Of a DNA stretch of 64,000 bases, positions 29,885-36,825 are shown in pieces. Where the stretch lies: assembly GCA_020632885.1 (NCBI GenBank), contig JACKEQ010000003.1, positions 496,001 to 560,000 of the forward strand. Direction: 5' to 3'. Every line of letters starts with the position of its first letter. Position 1 is the stretch's first letter. The DNA is from Alphaproteobacteria bacterium (GTDB taxonomy: Bacteria > Myxococcota_A > UBA796 > GCA-2862545). The position numbers and the translations under genes are program-made. A model generated the notes under the pieces. It was not told the DNA's origin and made no database searches. It was given only the letters and a program-made list of their open reading frames with translations.

Positions 29885-30292
29885 TCAGGGGGTGCGGAGC
29901 GCCTCGACCCCGGCCCAGACGAACGCGACCAGGATGGACACCCCGCCGAGGAGCACGAACACGGGCGGCGCCCCGAAGAGCACCTCCGCGAGGATGCCTG
30001 CAGGCATGAGGAGCCCGGCCAGCGTGAGCGCAGCAATCCCGGAGCGGGTGCGCGCACCGCCGAGCTGGGGCAAGACGACCCCGATCACCAGGTTGAGGAC
30101 GCTGAAGAGGGCCCCGTGGACGTGGGCCAGCCTCGCCTCGAAGTGCTTCCCGATCCCGTAGTCCGCAGCCCACTGCTCGTGCCCCGGGGCGAAGTCCCGG
30201 AGGAAGATCAGGATGAACCCGAACACCATGAAGGCAGCGATACCGAGCAGGCCGACAGCGAGGTTGATGCGGCCGGAGGCGAGTCGTTCCAT
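29885..30292 (-). CDS. Four-helix membrane protein, function unknown
   Basis: 135 aa starting MERLASGRINLAVGLLGIAA, with four hydrophobic segments (GLLGIAAFMVFGFILIFL, LFSVLNLVIGVVLPQLGG, IAALTLAGLLMPAGILAEVL, VFVLLGGVSILVAFVWAG) and a His-containing loop, DYGIGKHFEARLAHVHGALF. GGAG precedes the ATG; the longer frame to 30463 has no support because it runs into the repeat region. The several conserved-looking His could bind haem or metal, which would fit the haem lipoprotein gene across the intergenic region. Likely in one operon with tetR. Confidence 0.72.
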   Translation of the reverse strand: MERLASGRINLAVGLLGIAAFMVFGFILIFLRDFAPGHEQWAADYGIGKHFEARLAHVHGALFSVLNLVIGVVLPQLGGARTRSGIAALTLAGLLMPAGILAEVLFGAPPVFVLLGGVSILVAFVWAGVEALRTP

Positions 30293-30301
30293 GTCATCTC
30301 C

Positions 30302-30319
30302 AAAGCGAGTACTCACTCT
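30302..30319. promoter_or_regulatory. TetR-type operator candidate upstream of the membrane protein/tetR unit
   Basis: AAAGCGAGTACTCACTCT contains the near-palindrome GCGAGTACTCAC and ends 10 bases before the membrane protein start, next to a TATAGA-like -10 on the minus strand. Sixteen to seventeen of its positions fit the sequence at 30949-30966. Operators of this GAGTxAxTACTC kind are common for TetR proteins; assignment to the nearby TetR is inferred. Confidence 0.5.
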
Positions 30320-30520
30320 ATAAACTCGATGATGTGCTCGACAAGGTGGCGACCGCATCCGGGAGCAGGAGGCCGCCAGAACCATGGATCCAAGCCGCGG
30401 GTGACCGCGGGAAGACATCATGGCGAACAGGGATTGTCGGCGGCAGGCGCTCGATGACCGCATCCCGCGAGGGCTCCGGGACCTCGGTGGCAGGACTCGA
30501 TGGGCCTCATCTCCCGCGGA

Positions 30521-30803
30521 TTCCGTTTGACGGTCAACACGTCCTGGCCCGCGAAGGACGGTGATACCAGCACACTTCGAGCCAGGGCGTGGTGAGCGTC
30601 AAGAGGAGGCAAGGCCCGCGCGAAGCGGGCCGCGCAGGCCGCCTTCGGCGGCCGGAGTGATCAATTTCCGTTTGACGGTCAACACGTCCTGGCCCGCTAA
30701 TGGCCGGGAGACGAGTACACTTCGAGCCAGGACGTGGCGAGCGTCGAGAGGAGGTGAGGCCCGCGAAAAGCGGCTCGCGCAAGCCGTCTTCGGCGGCCGG
30801 ATC
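30521..30803 (+). repeat. Two direct copies of a ~137-bp element with paired hairpins
   Basis: Copy 1 starts at 30521 and copy 2 at 30666. Both begin TTCCGTTTGACGGTCAACAC, continue GTCCTGGCCCGC, share ACACTTCGAGCCAGG and GAGAGGAG-type blocks, and end in CTTCGGCGGCCGGA. Copy 1 can form two perfect 7-bp hairpins: GGCCCGC/GCGGGCC (30613-30631) and GGCCGCC-TTC-GGCGGCC (30637-30653). Copy 2 keeps both with wobble pairs and one mismatch each. The start also contains an inverted TTGAC-GG-TCAA. The origin is unknown. Confidence 0.8.
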
Positions 30804-30948
30804 CCTCGGAGGCAGGCGATCGGCGACCTCATCCCACGCGGGCCCGAAGACCCCGGCGGCTGGAGCTCGATGGGCGTCATCCCCCGAAGGAGCGAACAGA
30901 GCGGGTCGGGAGCCACACCTGGCTGGACATCGCGTCCACATCGAATAC

Positions 30949-30966
30949 AAAGCGAGCACTTACTCC
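30949..30966. promoter_or_regulatory. TetR-type operator candidate upstream of the haem lipoprotein gene
   Basis: AAAGCGAGCACTTACTCC matches the site at 30302-30319 (AAAGCGAG-[TC]-ACT-[CT]-ACTC) in the same orientation and ends 9 bases before the ATG at 30976. Binding there would block transcription or initiation of the lipoprotein gene, linking it to the membrane protein and tetR unit. Confidence 0.5.
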
Positions 30967-30975
30967 GGAGACAAC

Positions 30976-31476
30976 ATGTGGACCCTCTGGCTCGCTCTCG
31001 CCTGCTCCTCACCCGCGCACACCGAACCCGCCGCGCACCCGGAACCCGCCGCGGACCGGAAGCCCGAAGTGCCCGTGTCACACGCCGATCCCGGTCACCT
31101 CGCCGTGGCCCACGACCACGTCGCCGCAGCCGATGCGCAGGACCTCCCCGCGGTCATGCATGAGCTCGAGGTGGCCATGGCGGACCTGAGTGGGTCCCTC
31201 TGGCGGAGCGATCACCCCGGCGTGGCGCGGGAAGCGCAGCGGATCGCAGACCATCCCCACATCGCCCCTTCCGAGATCGCGCGGATCCACGCGGTGTTGG
31301 GCGACCGGATGACGGCCTTCCACCGGGCCGACGAGGACGTTCACGACAGCGCCGTCCGCCTGGCCGAGGCGGCCGGTTCGAACGACGTTCCGGCCATCCT
31401 GCAGCACCTCGCCGAGCTCCAGGCCGGCTGTGTGGCCTGCCATCGCGGGTTCCGAGAGGACCTTCGCCAGCCTTGA
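30976..31476 (+). CDS. Lipoprotein with one c-type haem site (cytochrome c'-like four-helix fold)
   Basis: 166 aa. MWTLWLALACSS is a short lipoprotein signal with Cys at residue 10, followed by a Pro/Ala/His-rich linker (EPAAHPEPAADRKPE). The mature part is four amphipathic helices, the last ending AGCVACHRGFREDL: a CxxCH haem motif near the C-terminus, as in cytochrome c' and related four-helix cytochromes. It is probably a periplasmic electron carrier or gas-binding sensor. GGAG precedes the ATG. The stop is followed after 25 bases by the HerA-like ATPase gene. Confidence 0.78.
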   Translation: MWTLWLALACSSPAHTEPAAHPEPAADRKPEVPVSHADPGHLAVAHDHVAAADAQDLPAVMHELEVAMADLSGSLWRSDHPGVAREAQRIADHPHIAPSEIARIHAVLGDRMTAFHRADEDVHDSAVRLAEAAGSNDVPAILQHLAELQAGCVACHRGFREDLRQP

Positions 31477-31501
31477 CGGTTATCAGGCGCGCGGAGGACC
31501 C

Positions 31502-33895
31502 ATGAGCGACCTGTACCTCGGACGGACCGTCGACCCCGCCACCATGACCGAGACGGGCGGCGCCTACGCCTTCGACTGCGACCGCCTCACACGCCACGCC
31601 GTCTGCTTCGGCATGACCGGCTCCGGGAAGACCGGCCTGTGCGTCACCCTGCTCGAGGAGCTCGGCATGGCGGGCGTTCCGGTGATCGTGCTCGATCCCA
31701 AGGGCGACATGACCAACCTCGCCCTCGCCTTCGGCGAGCACGCTCCCGAGGACTTCGAGCCGTGGGTCGACCCCAGCGAGGCCGACCGTGAGGGCATCAG
31801 CGTTCGTGAGCTCGCCGAGCGCCTGTCCGCGCGCTGGAAGAAGGGCCTGGCTGGCCACGGCGTCACCCAGGAGCGCGTGGACGCGTTCGTCCAGGGCGCG
31901 AAGGTCACCATCTACACCCCCGGATCCACCGCCGGTGTGTCGGTCGACGTGCTCGCCATGCTGAACCGTCCGCAGGGCGACCTGCTCGCGGACCCCGAGG
32001 GGACGGGCGATCTCGTGTCCGGCACGGTGAGCAGCCTGCTCGGCCTGGTCGGTGTGGACGCCGATCCCGTGAAGGACCCCGCCCACATCCTCCTCTCGCG
32101 CATCCTGCACGACGCGTGGACCGCGGGGAAGGACGTGGACCTCGAGTCCCTCATCCTCCAGCTCGTGGATCCGCCGTTCAAGAAGGTCGGCGTGTTCCCG
32201 GTCGACACCTTCCATCCGCGCAAGGACCGGATGGAGCTCGCCATGAAGCTCAACGGCGTGGCCGCCTCTCCGGCGTTCGCTGCCTGGAGCCGCGGCGTCC
32301 CCCTCGACGTCGACCGCCTCCTGGACCGCTCGGGCCGCACGCCCATCCACATCTTCACGATGGCCCACCTGGACGGGGCCGAGCGCATGTTCTTCGCGAG
32401 CATGCTGCTCAACCAGGTCGTCGCGTGGAGCCGCCGCCAGCCGGGCTCGTCGGCCCTCCGGGCGCTCGTCTACTTCGACGAGGTCTACGGCTTCCTGCCG
32501 CCCTACCCGAAGAACCCGCCCACGAAGCAGCCCGTGCTCACGCTCATGAAGCAGGCCCGCGCCGTCGGTGTCGGGACGATGCTCGTCACCCAGAACCCCG
32601 TGGACGTCGACTACGCCGCCATGTCCAACGCGGGCCTCTGGATGATGGGACGGCTCCAGACGCGCCAGGACCGCGAGCGCGTGCTGGACGGGCTCGCGGG
32701 CGCTGCCGGCGACATCGACCGCCCGACGCTCTCCGCGTGGCTCGAGGGGCTCCCGAGCCGGACGTTCCTGGTGAAGGACGTGAAGGAGAAGGAACCCTTC
32801 GTCATCAAGAGCCGCTGGGCCATCAGCTACCTGCGCGGTCCCCTCACCCGCCGCGAGATCGGCCAGCTCGAGCAGGACGTCGAGGTGCCCCGTCCCGCGG
32901 GAGCGCCGGCGGGCCCGGCACGCGAACAGCCCCGCGACGACGGCCTGCTCTCCGAGCCGCCCCCCGATCCCGACGGGCGCCCCGTGCAGTTCCTCGACCC
33001 CGAGGTCGCCTTCACCGCACGCCTGCGCGAAGCGCTCGAGGAGGCCGAGGAAGCGCGCCGCGAAGACGGTGCCATCGTCTGGCGTCCCGGGGTGCTCGCG
33101 AAGCTCCACCTCACCTTCGACGAGGGCCGGGAGTTCGCCCTCCAGCGCGAGGAGACCCGCCTGTTCTTCCCGATCACGGACAGCCGGATCGGCGAGAGCA
33201 TCGAGCCGGAGCTCGAGCCGGGCGACTTCCTCCCGAGCGCACCTCCCGGCGGCCGCTTCCACCCCCTCCCGGCGATGATCGACGAGTCGCGGGAGCTGAA
33301 GGCCCTCGAGAAGCGCGTGATCGAGGAGGTCTACCGCGGTGAGACCGAGCACATGTTCCGCCACACCAAGCTGAAGCTCGACAGCCGGGCCGGCGAGACC
33401 CGCGACCAGTTCGAGGCCCGCGTGCGGGAGGCCCTGGAGGACGCCGCGGACGCGCGCATCGCGAAGCTCAAGGACAAGGTGGATCGCGACGTCGCCCGCC
33501 TCGAGCAGAAGCAGAAGCAGCTCGCCCGCGACATCGCGTCCCGCGAGAGCGACGTGAGCAACCGTCAGGCGAGCGAGATGATGAACATCGCCGAGACGGC
33601 CTTCGCGTGGTTCACCGGCCGCCGGCGCTCCGTGAGCACCGCGATGTCGAAGCGGAACCAGACGCGCCAGGCCGGCGAGCGCCTGGAGCGTGCCCAGGCC
33701 GACCTGACCGACGTGGAGCGCGAGCTCTACGACCTCGAGAGCAACCTGGAGACCGAGATCCAGGCGATCCGGAACGACGAGCTCGGGAAGCTCGACGGCA
33801 TCGAGACGATCGACGTGAAGCTCGAGCGTGCGGACATCCGCCTCGATCAGTTCGGGCTGCTCTGGATCCCCGTCACCCGCCCGTCCCTTCGATGA
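31502..33895 (+). CDS. HerA/DUF853-type P-loop ATPase with C-terminal coiled coil
   Basis: 797 aa. Walker A GMTGSGKTGL near residue 37, VIVLDPKGDMTNL, Walker B ALVYFDEVYGFLP, and QARAVGVGTMLVTQNPVDVDY followed by the arginine-containing GRLQTRQDRERVLDGL. This is the FtsK/HerA-type core found in DUF853 proteins. A proline-rich hinge (about 475-500) leads to a second part with a long coiled coil (about 650-765, KDKVDRDVARLEQKQKQLAR). The C-terminal part is unusual for plain DUF853 proteins. Probably a hexameric DNA- or protein-handling motor. It overlaps the next gene by ATGA, so it is coupled to the APH-fold protein. GGAGG lies before the ATG. Confidence 0.85.
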   Translation: MSDLYLGRTVDPATMTETGGAYAFDCDRLTRHAVCFGMTGSGKTGLCVTLLEELGMAGVPVIVLDPKGDMTNLALAFGEHAPEDFEPWVDPSEADREGISVRELAERLSARWKKGLAGHGVTQERVDAFVQGAKVTIYTPGSTAGVSVDVLAMLNRPQGDLLADPEGTGDLVSGTVSSLLGLVGVDADPVKDPAHILLSRILHDAWTAGKDVDLESLILQLVDPPFKKVGVFPVDTFHPRKDRMELAMKLNGVAASPAFAAWSRGVPLDVDRLLDRSGRTPIHIFTMAHLDGAERMFFASMLLNQVVAWSRRQPGSSALRALVYFDEVYGFLPPYPKNPPTKQPVLTLMKQARAVGVGTMLVTQNPVDVDYAAMSNAGLWMMGRLQTRQDRERVLDGLAGAAGDIDRPTLSAWLEGLPSRTFLVKDVKEKEPFVIKSRWAISYLRGPLTRREIGQLEQDVEVPRPAGAPAGPAREQPRDDGLLSEPPPDPDGRPVQFLDPEVAFTARLREALEEAEEARREDGAIVWRPGVLAKLHLTFDEGREFALQREETRLFFPITDSRIGESIEPELEPGDFLPSAPPGGRFHPLPAMIDESRELKALEKRVIEEVYRGETEHMFRHTKLKLDSRAGETRDQFEARVREALEDAADARIAKLKDKVDRDVARLEQKQKQLARDIASRESDVSNRQASEMMNIAETAFAWFTGRRRSVSTAMSKRNQTRQAGERLERAQADLTDVERELYDLESNLETEIQAIRNDELGKLDGIETIDVKLERADIRLDQFGLLWIPVTRPSLR

Positions 33896-34821
33896 CGAGC
33901 GCCCTCGAGCGCCTGGAGGCGGTCCGGGACAACGACGCCTGGGACGCCCTCATGCGCGACCGCGAGGCCCGCCGTGAGCTGCTGGGCCTCCTGTCCAGCG
34001 AGCTCGGCACAGGTCCGCTCGACCTCCCGCGCGACGGATCGGCGCTCGTGGGCCTCGGGGAGCACGAGGTCGTGAAGGCCATGTCGGCCGTGGACGCCGA
34101 GCTGCTCGCGGTGGAGCGGACCTGCCTGACCCACCTCCACGGCAAGCTCCCGATCGACGTTCCAGAGCTCGTGGACGCGGGCGTGTGGCGCGGGCTCCCG
34201 TACGTGCGGATGCGGCGCCTGCAGGGCGAGCGTCTGGCGGACGTCGAGGTGGCCGCCGCCGACCTCCCCGACCTCGGGCGCCAGCTCGGCGAGGCCCTCG
34301 CGGCCCTGCATGCCACAGACGCGCCCGCGGACCTGCCGCGCGTGGAGTGGGACACCTGGCGGACGGAGCGGCTCGGGTCACTCCTCGAGCGCCAGCGCGC
34401 CCGGAGCTGTCCGGAGGGCCTCCTGGACGGCCTGCTCGACGTGCTCGGGAGCATCGACACGGATGCGGGCCGCCAGGGCTGGCTGCACACGGAGGTCATG
34501 CCGGAGCACCTGTTCGCGCGCCGCACCCACGCGGGCTGGCGACTCTCCGGGCTGATCGACTTCGAGCCGTCCTGGATGGCGCCGGTGCACTACGAGTACG
34601 CCTCCGTCGGGCTGTTCTTCGCCCGCGGCCGTCCTGGCGTGCTCCGCGCCGTGCTGGACGGCGCCGGGGAGGACGTGGCTCCGGAGCGCCTGTTCGCGAT
34701 GGCCTGCCTGCACCGGTACGCCAACCTGCGCTGGTACCACGAGGTCCTCGGCGGCCCGCCCGACCCGCGTACGGCCGCCGAGCGCTGGTTCGCTGATCTC
34801 AGCGACGCCCCAGGCGCCTGA
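33892..34821 (+). CDS. Degenerate aminoglycoside-phosphotransferase-fold (APH-like) protein
   Basis: 309 aa. APH layout: an N-terminal lobe, then VELVDAG-type hinge with GLPYVRMRRLQGERL, the region LGEALAALHATDA (the usual 'lgr-lA-LH' helix), catalytic loop GWLHTEVMPEHLF where active enzymes have HxDxxxxN (Asp replaced by Glu, Asn by His), and SGLIDFEPSW for the metal-binding DFE. It keeps the second Asp but lacks the usual catalytic Asp, so antibiotic phosphorylation is unlikely. Translationally coupled to the HerA-like ATPase (ATGA). Its 3' end overlaps the convergent NAD(P)-binding gene by 23 bases. Confidence 0.75.
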   Translation: MTSALERLEAVRDNDAWDALMRDREARRELLGLLSSELGTGPLDLPRDGSALVGLGEHEVVKAMSAVDAELLAVERTCLTHLHGKLPIDVPELVDAGVWRGLPYVRMRRLQGERLADVEVAAADLPDLGRQLGEALAALHATDAPADLPRVEWDTWRTERLGSLLERQRARSCPEGLLDGLLDVLGSIDTDAGRQGWLHTEVMPEHLFARRTHAGWRLSGLIDFEPSWMAPVHYEYASVGLFFARGRPGVLRAVLDGAGEDVAPERLFAMACLHRYANLRWYHEVLGGPPDPRTAAERWFADLSDAPGA

Positions 34822-35743
34822 CCGCACGCTCCCAGAGCGCCGCTCCGCGCGGGAGCGGGGGTTCTTCGTCGAGGGCGCGACGGATGGCGACGTCGAGGGG
34901 CGTGCGCGTCAGGTGCGGACACCGCGCCCAGACACCATCGTCCGGAGCCACGATGTCGTGGGTGAGCCCGTCGACGAGCTGCCTGGCGATGCGCACGTCG
35001 GCCCGCGTGACCCAGCGGATCCAGTGGCTCGAGAGGCGCGGCGAGAGCAGCGGGACCCCGATCATCACGGGCCGGTTGCCCGCGGCCGCCGCGACCCGCA
35101 GGAGGATCTCGCGCGCCGAGAGGGTCTCGGGTCCCGGCACGTCGAGCACCTCCGAGGGGCCCTCGAGCTCCAGCGCCGCCGCGAGGGCGCTCACGACATC
35201 GCCGATGCACACGGGCTGAGAGCGGGACTCGAGCCACCGCGGGAGCACCATGGCCGGCAGGCGGAGCGCGAGGTCGCGGACGATCACCCACGACTCCGAG
35301 CCCGCCCCGATGACCATCCCGGCCCGGAGCTCGGTCGTGGGCACGGAACCCGCCCGGAGCACCCGACCGGTGGCCAGCCGCGCGCGGAGGTGCTCCGAAG
35401 GCGGCCCGGAAGGCTCGGGCGCGCCGAGGTACACGATGCGCCGCACGCCCGCCGCAGCCGCTGCCTCCGCGACCCGGCGCGCGCACGCCTCCTCGTGGGC
35501 GACCAGATCGGCGGCGTCGTGGCGCATGCCGTGCACGAGGTAGACGAGGTGCGAAGCACCGGCGAGCGCGGCATCGAGGCTGGCGCGGTCCTCCACGTCC
35601 AGGCGCACCCAGGCTCCGGCCCGCGACCGCCCCGCCCGCTCGGGATCGCGGGAACCCAGGCGCACGGGGCGTCCGGCGCCCTCGAGCCGCTCGGCCAGAC
35701 GGCTGCCCACGAAGCCGGAGGCCCCAGCGATGACGGTCGTCAT
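34799..35743 (-). CDS. NAD(P)-binding Rossmann-fold protein (NmrA/epimerase-like)
   Basis: 314 aa. TVIAGASGFVGSRLAERL is the GxxGxxG dinucleotide site; then LVYLVHGM, RRIVYLGAPEPSG and RAGMVIGAGSESWVIVRDLALRLP, the pattern of atypical short-chain dehydrogenases of the NmrA/complex-I-assembly type. The Tyr-x3-Lys pair of active epimerases is not evident, so it may act as a redox sensor or on an unknown substrate. Its ATG overlaps the stop of the DUF1990 gene (ATGA), a pairing seen for this family and DUF1990 in other bacteria. Confidence 0.82.
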   Translation of the reverse strand: MTTVIAGASGFVGSRLAERLEGAGRPVRLGSRDPERAGRSRAGAWVRLDVEDRASLDAALAGASHLVYLVHGMRHDAADLVAHEEACARRVAEAAAAAGVRRIVYLGAPEPSGPPSEHLRARLATGRVLRAGSVPTTELRAGMVIGAGSESWVIVRDLALRLPAMVLPRWLESRSQPVCIGDVVSALAAALELEGPSEVLDVPGPETLSAREILLRVAAAAGNRPVMIGVPLLSPRLSSHWIRWVTRADVRIARQLVDGLTHDIVAPDDGVWARCPHLTRTPLDVAIRRALDEEPPLPRGAALWERAVRRLGRR

Positions 35744-36351
35744 GCCGCCACCTCCGCCTTGAGGCGCTCGAGAGCCTGACGCGTGAACCGCCGCTGCACC
35801 GCCGTCGCCAGCGGGCTGAAGAGGTGCACGAGCCGGTGGGCCGGGCGGCTGAACTTCGTGATGCGGAAGGCGACCCTGTCGCTCGCGTGATCCCAGGTCA
35901 GCAGGAAGCGCTCCTCGCCCTGCACCACGTGGTCCGCGAGGGTGCCGTAGGCGAACCCGAACCGCGCGGTCGTCCCGTCGTCGTCGTCCACCACGTACGC
36001 GATCCGGCACACGTTCAGGGCCCAGAACCCGAGCTGGTTGGACGCGAAGGCCACGATCTGGCCGGCCTGGATGGGCGCATCGGGGTCCGCCATCCGCACC
36101 CAGCCGAGGTCGAACTGGCTCCAGCGACGCAGGGCCACGCGGGCCCGGTCCCAGACCTCCTGCCCACGACCGAGCTCCAGGGTCTCGTCGTCGTGGGCCC
36201 AACCGACGGGCAGGTCGCCCGCCGTCCCACCGACCGCCTCGTAGCTGTACGGCATGTCGCCGTGATCGCGCACGGCGTCGGAGAGCTCACGGGCGCTCGG
36301 TGCGCCGAGCCGGAAGGGGAACCGGGCGCGGGTCGCGGGGAGATCGGCCAT
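35740..36351 (-). CDS. DUF1990-family protein
   Basis: 203 aa. Contains YSYEAVGGTAGDLPVGWAHDD, a segment around VALRRWSQFDLGWVRM, FWALNVCRIAYVVDD, FGFAYGTLADHVVQGEERFLL and FRITKFSRPAHRL, the ordered blocks of DUF1990 (a START/SRPBCC-like beta fold). No signal peptide. Start ATG at 36351 chosen; an upstream in-frame start (36366) adds only 5 residues. Coupled to the NAD(P)-binding gene downstream. Biochemical function not established for the family. Confidence 0.82.
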   Translation of the reverse strand: MADLPATRARFPFRLGAPSARELSDAVRDHGDMPYSYEAVGGTAGDLPVGWAHDDETLELGRGQEVWDRARVALRRWSQFDLGWVRMADPDAPIQAGQIVAFASNQLGFWALNVCRIAYVVDDDDGTTARFGFAYGTLADHVVQGEERFLLTWDHASDRVAFRITKFSRPAHRLVHLFSPLATAVQRRFTRQALERLKAEVAA

Positions 36352-36393
36352 GGCGCTCCATAGCAACCCCTCGGCATCCCCCGCCGCGCGATG

Positions 36394-36759
36394 TCAGTCC
36401 CAGGGGGGGATCACGTCCACGACCACGTCGGCCACCCCGTCGCGCTCCGGGTGACGCACGTCGTCGACCTCGTCGAAGTACCGGCCCGCGAGCTCCTTCA
36501 GGTAGACCTTCACGTCCGCCTCCTCGACGTCCTCCACCACGCACACGAACGTCAGGCCGTTGCGCACCATGGCCCGCCACCCGATCAGCATGTCCCCGTG
36601 ACGCTCCGCCCCCTCCGCGCGCAGCTCACCGTCCTGCGCGTCGACCACGAGATCGGCGACCTTCGCCCAGAGGTCCGGCTCCAGCTCCTGGGGTTCGGGG
36701 TCCGCGTAGATGGGCGACTTGAGCTCGTCGTCCACGAAGATGGCGAGGAAGTGCAGCAT
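36394..36759 (-). CDS. Small longin-like domain protein
   Basis: 121 aa. MLHFLAIFVDDELKSPIYAD, a helix, GWRAMVRNGLTFVCVVEDV, then EADVKVYLKELAGRYFDEVDDVRHPE. The order beta-beta-helix-beta-beta-beta-helix and the VRNGLTFVCVVED/LxxLAGRYFDEVD blocks recall longin/roadblock-type small folds that in other bacteria and archaea work with MglA-like GTPases. This is a weak fold-level guess. GGAG precedes the ATG. Divergent from the pseudokinase-AAA-TPR gene, with 66 bases between. Confidence 0.55.
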   Translation of the reverse strand: MLHFLAIFVDDELKSPIYADPEPQELEPDLWAKVADLVVDAQDGELRAEGAERHGDMLIGWRAMVRNGLTFVCVVEDVEEADVKVYLKELAGRYFDEVDDVRHPERDGVADVVVDVIPPWD

Positions 36760-36825
36760 GGTGTCTCCGCCGCCGGGATACCACCTGTCGTCGACGGATC
36801 CAAGTGAGTCCCGCAAGCGGATAGG

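Larger units (their letters stand above)
30293..30975. other. 683-base non-coding region between divergent genes, with repeats and operators
   Basis: No supported gene. It holds an operator candidate at each end (30302-30319 and 30949-30966), a degenerate block A at about 30437-30520 repeated at about 30803-30893, and a block B at 30521-30657 repeated at 30666-30803, giving the order A-B-B-A. Frames that cross it are interrupted or lack start signals and differ between the copies. Confidence 0.7.

Noticed and set aside
30599..31081. Short open frames in the repeat region
   Set aside because: Arg/Pro/Ser-rich shadows, different in the two repeat copies, no ribosome-binding site.
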